From assembly GCA_947642445.1 (NCBI GenBank), contig CANRSF010000001.1, positions 117,062 through 181,061 on the forward strand: DNA of 64,000 nt, written 5' to 3'. The position numbers and the translations under genes were made by a program. The DNA is from an uncultured Collinsella sp. Its GTDB lineage: Bacteria > Actinomycetota > Coriobacteriia > Coriobacteriales > Coriobacteriaceae. Position 1 is the first letter of the stretch, and each line of letters begins with the position of its first letter. The notes under the pieces were generated by a model, which saw only the letters and a program-made list of their open reading frames with translations, did no database searches and had not been told where the DNA came from. Positions 19,430 through 27,603 of the stretch are shown in pieces.

Positions 19430-19489
19430 CCGTGTTTCTTCAATTTCCTGTTGTTGACAACGTCTTATACATTCATTAAGAGGTAACTA

Positions 19490-20458
19490 ATGTCAATCTT
19501 ACTTTCTGATAAATACGAGGCTCGCAAGGCCGAGGTCAATGCTCGCTTTGAGCAGCTTCGCGCTAACGAGGAAGAACTCAACCGCATCTTCGCCAAAATC
19601 TACAACATGGAGGGGGAGGTGCCCATCGAGGTCGAGGATAAGTACGTTTCGGTGGCGCGCATCTTTGATACCGCCGATGAGATTCCCGAGAGCTATAAGG
19701 GCAACAAATACGTGCGCACCAAGCGCGACGAGATCACCTCGCTCATAAGCTACGCCGTGGGCTGCATGTTTGGCCGCTATTCGCTGGATGCGGACGGGCT
19801 GGTCCTGGCCGATCAGGGCGCCACGGTTGACGACTACCTGGCCAAGATGCCCGATCCCGATCATGTGACCTTTATGCCCGACGCCGACAACGTACTGCCC
19901 ATCACCGACGACGAGTACTTTGACGACGACATCGTGCGCTACTTTATCGACTTTGTGCGCACTGTGTACGGCGAGGAGACGCTCGAGCAGAACCTGGCCT
20001 TTATTGCCGAGGCGCTCGGCGGCAAGGGCACCTCGCGCGAGGTAATCCGCACCTACTTTTTGAAGGACTTCTTTAAGGACCACTGCCAGACCTATAAGAA
20101 TCGTCCCATCTACTGGCTGCTCGACAGCGGCAAGAAGAATGGCTTCAAGTGCCTTGTTTACATGCATCGCTACCAGCCCGACCTGTTGGCTCGCATCCGC
20201 ACCGACTATGTGCATGAGCAGCAGGAGCGCTATCGTTCCCAGATCGGCTATGCCAACGACGCCCTTGCCGGTGCCGAGCGCGGCGAGCGCGTGCGTTTGG
20301 ATAAGCGCGTCAAAAAACTCAATGACCAGCTCAAAGAGACCATTGGCTACGAGGAGAAGCTGCACCACTTGGCAGACCAGATGATTAAGATCGACCTGGA
20401 TGACGGCGTCAAGGTCAACTACGCCAAGTTTCAGGATGTGCTGGCGAAGATTAAGTAA
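19490..20458 (+). CDS. PglX C-terminal part as a separate ORF
   Basis: 322 aa; ANEEELNRIFAKIYNM...LISYAVGCMFGRYSLDADGLVLADQG...RTYFLKDFFKDHCQTYKNRPIYWLLDSGKKNGFKCLVYMHRYQPD...KIDLDDGVKVNY are C-terminal PglX motifs; own ATG with aagaggtaact RBS. Confidence 0.9.
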   Translation: MSILLSDKYEARKAEVNARFEQLRANEEELNRIFAKIYNMEGEVPIEVEDKYVSVARIFDTADEIPESYKGNKYVRTKRDEITSLISYAVGCMFGRYSLDADGLVLADQGATVDDYLAKMPDPDHVTFMPDADNVLPITDDEYFDDDIVRYFIDFVRTVYGEETLEQNLAFIAEALGGKGTSREVIRTYFLKDFFKDHCQTYKNRPIYWLLDSGKKNGFKCLVYMHRYQPDLLARIRTDYVHEQQERYRSQIGYANDALAGAERGERVRLDKRVKKLNDQLKETIGYEEKLHHLADQMIKIDLDDGVKVNYAKFQDVLAKIK

Positions 20459-20481
20459 TTGCAGATACGGTAAGGATATTC

Positions 20482-23190
20482 ATGCCTAAGATCGATGTAG
20501 AAGAACAGCTCAAACTGCGGTTTTTGCAACCGTTGCCTGCATGCGTGCCGCGCCGTGTGGTGGTTTGGCACGATGCGGACGGCGAGTTTGCCCATGAGTT
20601 TGAGCGGTTGGCCGCCGAGGGTTTCGACGGCGCGGGGGCCGATGACGGCGTTATGCCCGCTCACGGTGACTTTGAGCGCCCAGTGCGCTTTGTTGAGGCC
20701 TGCGAGGGCCACATGTTTGCCGTTAAGAAGCTCATCAACCGCGATGACCTTGCGAACGATATCTTGCTGTATCGTCGTTGCCCGCGCGGCAGGCTTGAGG
20801 GCGATTGGCTTGCCGATGTTGAGCTGTATGCCGATCAGTTCCAGGCTGACTATCTTTCGCTTTTGGCCGATCAGCTGGGAATCGAGAATATCGACGCCGT
20901 GCGCGAGAGTCTGCGCGAGCACAAGACGTTCTTTGATGCCAAGACCCGCTGCGTTAAGTTTGCCGCGTGTGTTCCGCATGCTTCGGGCGCATCAGATATC
21001 GAACTCGGTATCCTTACGGTGATTTTTGGCGGTAAAGAGGTTGGCGACGCGCGCCCCGCGTTTGTGCTGCGCGGCTGTATGACCACGCTGCTGCACGAGG
21101 GCCCCGAAGCGCTGGCTGCGCTGGTGGATAAGTACAGCTTGCGCGACGTCCTCTCTGCCTTTATGCTGCGCTGCTATGGGTTTGATGGGCCGCTGTACGA
21201 GCGCGACTCACTGCTTATGCTTGCATCCCATGTGCTCCTTACGGCGGCATCCACCGCGCTTCCCGAGGGGGCGCTCAAGGGACTCGAAAGCTATGTGGCT
21301 CCCGCCTACGGCCCCTATTGTCTTGAGGCGGTGCGTACGTGGGACCAGGCCGCCGATGCCCAGGTATCGAGCGAGGATTTATTTGAGATCTGCCGTTTGG
21401 TGGAGGATGCCCGCGGGCTCTTTGCACGGTTTGAGGCCCTGTCGATCGATGTGCTGACCTCGCTTGATGTGTTCCCGTGCGTCAATGAGGCCGTACTCTC
21501 GCAGCTGTTCTGCTCGTTTGCTCAGGGCGCGGACCGTGTTGCGGATGCGCGCGCCTTTGCGGCGCGTCGCTGCGACCTAAGCTGGTACCGCCGTGTCGAG
21601 AGCTACTTTGACTTGCTTGCCGCCGTGGCCGATATGTGCGCGTTTAGGCAGGCACACGCGGGCGGGTTCCATCTGGCGCAGCCCCAGCAGGTGTGGGATG
21701 CCTACACGTCCGATTGGTATGCCATGGATGCCGCCTATCGTCATATGTGCACCGCGTATCTGCGGGCGCGCTCCGTCGAGTGCGATGTGCTCGAGGAGCC
21801 TGCCCGCGCTGTGGCGGACTGGGCGGAGAATCTCTACAGTAACTGGTTCTTGGCCGATGCCAATGCCTGCTGGGCGGTCGCTGCGCAAGGGGAGTGGGCC
21901 GATTGCGGTTACATCGATGGTCCTGCACGGCAGGATGAGTTCTACTGGCATGTGCTGCCCACCTTTGTGGGCTCTGCCAAGACGACGGTCGTTATCGTGA
22001 GCGACGCACTGCGCTATGAGGTGGCCTGCGACGTTGCGGCTCTGCTCGAGCGCGAGCGCGGCGGCAACGTCAAGGTCTCTAGCATGCAGGCGGTCTTTCC
22101 CTCCATTACCGAGGTGGGCATGCCCGCGCTGCTGCCGCATCAGGCGCTTGAGCTTGCAGCGGATGGTTCGTTTGTGCTGGTTGACGGCATGCCAACTGCG
22201 ACGACTCCGCAGCGCGAGGCCGTACTTACCCACATTGAGCCCACGGCCCGCGCTTTGCGCTCGAGCGCATACCTCAACATGGCGGGAACCGAGCGCAAAG
22301 CGCTGCTCAAAGATTCCAAGCTCGTTTATCTCTACCACAACAAGATCGATGCCACGGGCGAGAAGGCAGCTACGCAGGATGACGTTTTCGATGCCTGCGC
22401 GGACACCGTGGAGGAACTTGCCGCGTTGGCGCGCCGCGTGTGCACCGACGCCCCGGGCGCGCGTGTTGTTATAACGGCGGATCACGGCTTTATCTACACG
22501 CGTCGGGAGCTCAACGAGTGTCAGATGCTCGGCAAGCCAGACCTTCCCTTCCCTGACGCTCCCGTCATGCACGGCAAGCGTCATCTGGTGGTGCCCAACG
22601 AGGCCGTGGCCAAGCTTTCGGAAGAGGCATGCGGGGTGTTTGTTAATGTTGGCATGGGACGTTTGGGTGCCGGTTTTGAGGGATTTGCCCCGCGCGAGAA
22701 CGTGCACTTCAAGCGTCCCGGCGGCACTAACAACTACGTCCACGGCGGCATGAGCCTGCAGGAGCTCTGCGTGCCCGTTATCGGTTTTTGGCGTGCGCGC
22801 TCGGGTTCCAAGGACTTTGTCGACACGCGCGCGGCGACGCTGCGCGTGCTAAGTGAGGGACGCCGAGTGACCAACTCGCTCTTCTCGGTCAACTTGATCC
22901 AGGAAGAACCTGCCCAAGGTAAGGTCTTGCCGTGCGAGTACGAGCTGGTGTTTACCGATGCAAGTGGTAACGAGGTGAGCGATACGGTCAAGGCGCATGC
23001 CAACAAGACTTCTGTTAACTCGCAGGAGCGCGTGGTGCATGCCAAGTTTGCGTTGCATGCAGCGGATGGATTCTCGGCCAAGGGTCCGTACTATTTGGTC
23101 TGCCGCGAGCGCGAAACGGGCAAGATCGTTTGGCGCGAGACGTACACCATCGCTGTTTCGTTTGCCCCTGTTGCTGACTTTGGTTTTTAG
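20482..23190 (+). CDS. pglZ: BREX-1 phosphatase PglZ (type A)
   Basis: 902 aa; VVWHDADGEFAHEFERL, TVVIVSDALRYEVACDVAALLERE, VVITADHGFIYTRREL. Confidence 0.95.
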   Translation: MPKIDVEEQLKLRFLQPLPACVPRRVVVWHDADGEFAHEFERLAAEGFDGAGADDGVMPAHGDFERPVRFVEACEGHMFAVKKLINRDDLANDILLYRRCPRGRLEGDWLADVELYADQFQADYLSLLADQLGIENIDAVRESLREHKTFFDAKTRCVKFAACVPHASGASDIELGILTVIFGGKEVGDARPAFVLRGCMTTLLHEGPEALAALVDKYSLRDVLSAFMLRCYGFDGPLYERDSLLMLASHVLLTAASTALPEGALKGLESYVAPAYGPYCLEAVRTWDQAADAQVSSEDLFEICRLVEDARGLFARFEALSIDVLTSLDVFPCVNEAVLSQLFCSFAQGADRVADARAFAARRCDLSWYRRVESYFDLLAAVADMCAFRQAHAGGFHLAQPQQVWDAYTSDWYAMDAAYRHMCTAYLRARSVECDVLEEPARAVADWAENLYSNWFLADANACWAVAAQGEWADCGYIDGPARQDEFYWHVLPTFVGSAKTTVVIVSDALRYEVACDVAALLERERGGNVKVSSMQAVFPSITEVGMPALLPHQALELAADGSFVLVDGMPTATTPQREAVLTHIEPTARALRSSAYLNMAGTERKALLKDSKLVYLYHNKIDATGEKAATQDDVFDACADTVEELAALARRVCTDAPGARVVITADHGFIYTRRELNECQMLGKPDLPFPDAPVMHGKRHLVVPNEAVAKLSEEACGVFVNVGMGRLGAGFEGFAPRENVHFKRPGGTNNYVHGGMSLQELCVPVIGFWRARSGSKDFVDTRAATLRVLSEGRRVTNSLFSVNLIQEEPAQGKVLPCEYELVFTDASGNEVSDTVKAHANKTSVNSQERVVHAKFALHAADGFSAKGPYYLVCRERETGKIVWRETYTIAVSFAPVADFGF

Positions 23191-23201
23191 GAGTGTGCCC
23201 T

Positions 23202-25610
23202 ATGTTTGATAGCCATGACGACGATCTGTGGGAAGTTCCCTCGATTGATGTGAATGCGCCCGTGCAGGCTGCTGTGCCTGTAGGGGAAGCCGTGCCTGCC
23301 CCGGAGGCTGAGACTGTCGAGCCTGCCTCGGAGGCTGAGGCTGCTGCGGAGGCCGTGGCTTCCGCGCTTGTCCCGGAGCCGACGGAGACCGCTGCGCCCG
23401 CCGAGGCCGAGGCGCCCGCCGAGGACGAGTCCTCAACCGATGGCTATGCCCAAGCCGTGGCCGAGACTCCCGAGGACGACGGCTACGACATGGATGTACT
23501 GGACGGCAAGCTGCTCGAGCACTTTGGCGGCAAGATCGTGCGCAAGGACCTTACGGCCCTTATGAAGCGTGGCGCCAACGTGCCTACCTTTGTGCTGGAG
23601 TACCTGCTGGGCATGTACTGCTCAACCGACGACGAGGATGCCGTGGCGGAGGGCCTGGGGCGCATCCGCAAGATCCTCACCGATAACTACGTGCGTCCCG
23701 ACGAGTCCGAGCGCATTAAGTCCAAGATCCGCGAGCTGGGTCGCTTTACCATCATCGATAAGGTGACGGCCAAGCTCGACGAGTACAAAGACATCTACGT
23801 GGCGTCGTTTGCCAATCTGACCATCGAACCGTTTGTGATGCCGGCCGAGTACGTGCGCGACTATTCCAAGATTCTGCAGGGTGGTATTTGGTGCATCATG
23901 AGCATCGAGTATCGTCACCCCTTGGATGAGGAAGACGAGTTTGGCATGGAGGTCTTTGGCGACGATGCGCCGCGCCGCGCCAAGGCCAAGCGTAAGAAGC
24001 GTGGGCCCGAGGACTCTCCGTTCAGCGTGGCGTCGCTCACGCCCATCCAGATGCCCAACCTGGACCTGGATGCCATGGTCGAAGAGCGCCAGTATTTCTC
24101 GCGCGACGAGTGGCTCAACATGCTGCTGCGCTCCGCTGGCTATGAGCCCAGCGAGCTTTCCGAGAAAGAACGCCTGCACTTTATCGAGCGTATGGTGCCG
24201 CTCATCGAGCGCAACTACAATCTGTGCGAGCTTGGTCCCCGCGGTACCGGCAAGAGCCATATCTACAAAGAGGTTTCGCCCTACGCCATCTTGCTTTCGG
24301 GCGGGCAGACCACCACAGCCAACCTGTTCGGCCGTATGAACTCCATGCGCGCCGATCGCGTGGGCTTGGTGGGCCATTGGGATTGCGTGACGTTCGACGA
24401 GGTCGCCGGCATGCGCTTTAAGGACACCAACGCCGTACAGATCATGAAGGACTATATGGCGAGTGGCAGCTACGCGCGCGGCCGCGACCAGATTAACGCC
24501 GATGCCTCCATGGTCTTTGAGGGCAACATCAACGACACCGTGCAAAACGTCCTTAAGACCACGCACTTGTTTGATCCGTTCCCACCGGAGTTCAACAACG
24601 ATTCGGCCTTTTTCGACCGTATCCACTATTACCTGCCGGGCTGGGAGATTCCCAAGATGCGCTCGAGCCTGCTGACCGGGCATTACGGCTTAATCACCGA
24701 CTGCCTGTCGGAGTTTTGCAAGGAGATGCGTCGCAAGGACTTTACGCATCATATCGACCGCTACTTCCGCTTTAACAGCGACTTTAACAAGCGTGACGAG
24801 ATCGCCGTGCGCAAGTCCTTTAGCGGCCTGGCCAAGCTGCTGTTCCCCGACGACGCTATGGACAAGGACGACGTTCGCTGGCTGCTGGACTACGCCATCG
24901 AGGGCCGCCGCCGTGTAAAGGAACAGCTCAAGATTATGGCGGGCGTCGAGTTTATCGACGTCAACCTGGGCTATATGGATGCCGACAATCCGCAGGACGT
25001 GCACGTGGTGCGCGTGCCCGAGCAGTCCGAGGATACGCTGATTCCCGACGGGCCGCTGTTGTCCGGCCACGTGTTTGGTGTGGGCAGGTCGCAGGGCGGC
25101 GAGGTTGCCGTGTACAAGCTGGAGAACAAGGCCGTTGCCGGCGAGTGCAAGTTTAAGCACGAGGGCGTTGCCTTTAATAAGCCGGTGCGCGATACGCTGG
25201 AAGCCGCGTTTGACAACTTTGTGAACCTGGCGAACCGTGTGGCGCCGGGCATGCACATTGGCTCAAAGGACTACCTGCTGTTCTATAACGACCTGCAGAG
25301 CAAGGGCCTGTCCGAGGAAGTCTCGCTTGCCGAGTTTGTGGGCCTGTGCTCCGCGGCGTGCAACCGCCCGGCGATGTCCGCGCTGGCGGTTCCGGGAATC
25401 CTGCGCATGTCGGGCTCTATGGATGAGATCCGCGGGCTCGAGGACATTATGCGCGTGGCTAAAAACGCCGGTGCCAAGCGCGTGATTTTGCCGCTGAGCG
25501 CCATCGCGGGCCTGCAGAGCGTTTCGTCCGAGATTATATCGGGGTTGAGCCCGGTGTTCTACATGGATGGCGATCCGGTCGATGCCGCGAAGAAGGCGTT
25601 GGATCTATAG
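23202..25610 (+). CDS. brxL: BREX system Lon protease-like protein BrxL, with long acidic N-terminal extension
   Basis: KIVRKDLTALMKRGANVPTFVLEYLLGMYCST; LGPRGTGKSHIYKEVSPYAILLSGGQTTTANLF; FDPFPPEFNNDSAFFDRIHYYLPGWEIPK. Confidence 0.95.
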   Translation: MFDSHDDDLWEVPSIDVNAPVQAAVPVGEAVPAPEAETVEPASEAEAAAEAVASALVPEPTETAAPAEAEAPAEDESSTDGYAQAVAETPEDDGYDMDVLDGKLLEHFGGKIVRKDLTALMKRGANVPTFVLEYLLGMYCSTDDEDAVAEGLGRIRKILTDNYVRPDESERIKSKIRELGRFTIIDKVTAKLDEYKDIYVASFANLTIEPFVMPAEYVRDYSKILQGGIWCIMSIEYRHPLDEEDEFGMEVFGDDAPRRAKAKRKKRGPEDSPFSVASLTPIQMPNLDLDAMVEERQYFSRDEWLNMLLRSAGYEPSELSEKERLHFIERMVPLIERNYNLCELGPRGTGKSHIYKEVSPYAILLSGGQTTTANLFGRMNSMRADRVGLVGHWDCVTFDEVAGMRFKDTNAVQIMKDYMASGSYARGRDQINADASMVFEGNINDTVQNVLKTTHLFDPFPPEFNNDSAFFDRIHYYLPGWEIPKMRSSLLTGHYGLITDCLSEFCKEMRRKDFTHHIDRYFRFNSDFNKRDEIAVRKSFSGLAKLLFPDDAMDKDDVRWLLDYAIEGRRRVKEQLKIMAGVEFIDVNLGYMDADNPQDVHVVRVPEQSEDTLIPDGPLLSGHVFGVGRSQGGEVAVYKLENKAVAGECKFKHEGVAFNKPVRDTLEAAFDNFVNLANRVAPGMHIGSKDYLLFYNDLQSKGLSEEVSLAEFVGLCSAACNRPAMSALAVPGILRMSGSMDEIRGLEDIMRVAKNAGAKRVILPLSAIAGLQSVSSEIISGLSPVFYMDGDPVDAAKKALDL

Positions 25611-25705
25611 GGATGCGAGCGTGGGGGCTTGCGTGCGCGAGGCGTTTGTCTTGTGCGCGTGGGCCCGCGGGCATGTTGGCACGTCACGCGTGAGGAGGCC
25701 TTGCC

Positions 25706-27058
25706 ATGGCGGAAGAGCGTTCTGTTGGCGAGTTGCTCGACGAGCTGTTTGGCTTTGAGTCGGTAGCCAAGCGTCAGGCGGCGCTTGAGCAGTACGACCG
25801 CGGGGAGTTATTGCGCAAGGCGCGCTCCCGCGAGCTGCTGGCCGTGATCGAGGGCGTCGAGTCTGCCGAGCGTGCTGCGCGTGAGTCTGCCGTGCAGGCC
25901 GTTGACGGGCATGTGCGCCGCGTTGAAGCCGAGTCGCTTGCGCGGGCTCGCAAGCAGATGGGCGTTGTGGGCCCGTTGCAGATGGAGCGGCGCTACGCTG
26001 CCTTTTTGCGTATGGAGGACAAGGCCGAGCTGTTGGCCCGCTTGGAGCAGACGCTTGCGTTTATCGAGGTAAAGCTGCGTGCCAATACGGCGGACAGGGT
26101 TCGTGCGGCGTACGATGCTGCGGGGGCTTTGGTGCTGCAGGGCGCGGCGCGTCTGAGTAACGTGCACGTTGTGGATGCCGTGCCCCTGGATGCCGATCTG
26201 CTGTGCACGCAGTTGGAGCAGCTGCGTTGTGCCGCCGATACAACGGACCTTGCCGGCATGATTACGGCGACGTTTGAGTCCGAGCTGAGTGCGACCGGGC
26301 CGCGGAATGCTGGCGGGTTTGCTGGCGATGTTGCCGGCGACGTGGCGCTGGAGCGTGAGCTTACTAATGTGCGCGGTGCTGCGCAGCGAGCGCGCTTGGC
26401 GGCCCAAGCGTATCGGGCCGAGCGTGCCGCCCGCGTTGCGGGGAGCACGGTGGAGCCGGTGTCGTTGCCGGGGCCTGTTTGCATTACGTGTGAGACGGGG
26501 TGCGATGCCGGAGGGCTTTTCGAGTTGCTCGCTCAGGTTAAGAAGTCGTTTGAGACCTATAGGCGCGTTGTTGCCGACGGCGGGTTGTTCTGTGCCTTTG
26601 GTGCCGGTTCGCCGCATGGGATTTGCCGCGGCAGTAGTTATTTCGACTACGATGATCGGTTTGACGAAGACGTGTTGGTGGGCGAGTACGACGGTGCTAC
26701 CAGGCACAATGTTCGGCGCGAAGTTGCGATTCCCGAGCTTGTGGACGAGGCTTCGGCCGACGGCGGCGACTCACTCGAGGTTGCCGTGGCGCGCATGCGC
26801 GAGTTTAACGGACGGCGCTACGATGGTGTGCTGGACGAGGATCCTGCGCGCCATGTGGATGCGTTTTGGTATGGACTCAAAAAGCTCAGCCAGTATTGCG
26901 AGGCCGCTGTGCGTGTGGATGAGCGTGCCTGGGATTGCTTTATCGATAAAGTACAGTTTGCCTACGACGAGCCCGTGGGGCGTTTGGCCACGCAGATGGA
27001 TGACAAGCAGGTTGCGGCTTTTGTTGCCGCTGTGAATGCGCTCGGCGCTGCTGAGTAG
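25706..27058 (+). CDS. Hypothetical protein, candidate BREX-associated gene
   Basis: 450 aa ORF, same strand 95 bp after brxL; no family recognised. Confidence 0.7.
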   Translation: MAEERSVGELLDELFGFESVAKRQAALEQYDRGELLRKARSRELLAVIEGVESAERAARESAVQAVDGHVRRVEAESLARARKQMGVVGPLQMERRYAAFLRMEDKAELLARLEQTLAFIEVKLRANTADRVRAAYDAAGALVLQGAARLSNVHVVDAVPLDADLLCTQLEQLRCAADTTDLAGMITATFESELSATGPRNAGGFAGDVAGDVALERELTNVRGAAQRARLAAQAYRAERAARVAGSTVEPVSLPGPVCITCETGCDAGGLFELLAQVKKSFETYRRVVADGGLFCAFGAGSPHGICRGSSYFDYDDRFDEDVLVGEYDGATRHNVRREVAIPELVDEASADGGDSLEVAVARMREFNGRRYDGVLDEDPARHVDAFWYGLKKLSQYCEAAVRVDERAWDCFIDKVQFAYDEPVGRLATQMDDKQVAAFVAAVNALGAAE

Positions 27059-27085
27059 GGGCCTGATCCGGTAGGGAGTTTCACC

Positions 27086-27277
27086 ATGAAGATCGATGTT
27101 GATGTTGACCAGCTGCGCGAGAGCCTGCTCGACCGTGCGGGGAGTGCAGCCGGCGTGGGCTTTCCGGCCGCCATGCTCGACGTGGTAGATATCGAGGACG
27201 AGTCGCCCCAAGAGCTGCTAGCACGAGCCGAGCGCGAAGGCCTCGATCTCCGCGACTTTGCCGTCGACGATGACTAG
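27086..27277 (+). CDS. Small acidic hypothetical protein
   Basis: 63 aa MKIDVDVDQLRESLLDRAGSAAGVGFPAAMLDVVDIEDESPQELLARAEREGLDLRDFAVDDD; 27 bp after the preceding ORF, RBS-like gtagggag. Confidence 0.6.
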   Translation: MKIDVDVDQLRESLLDRAGSAAGVGFPAAMLDVVDIEDESPQELLARAEREGLDLRDFAVDDD

Positions 27278-27283
27278 GGTAGC

Positions 27284-27550
27284 TAATTTGAGACGGGGCG
27301 TCTGCACCCGCGGCTGCGCGAAGATGAACGATAAACCGTCGCAATGGAGTCTAATGATCTCGCGACCGTTCTATTTTGACTGCACGCTGGCTAAGTGAGT
27401 AGGCTTTATTGGAAATCCTGAGCACCCGACAAATTTGCTTCAACAAACCCGCAGGTCACAGACTTATGCTTTGGTGACGTGGTCGGCGATTCGGCAAAAG
27501 TCTACTCACTTAGTTTTGAGAGACGCTAATTGTCCGCAACGAGATCCTAG
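27284..27550. repeat. Intergenic repeat element copy A (TIR core 27391-27512)
   Basis: Shares long stretches with 30379-30716; core bounded by ctaagtgagtag.../...aaaagtctactcacttag. Confidence 0.75.
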
Positions 27551-27603
27551 CTGGGGCGATTTATGCTCAAATATGGCCAATTCGGGACGGCTACCCCTAG
27601 CCA

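Noticed and set aside
16269-20458. PglX split as a sequencing frameshift or stop-codon error
   Set aside because: The halves are separated by a ~760-bp stretch containing a complete separate ORF, and the second half has its own start and RBS; a base error cannot explain it.
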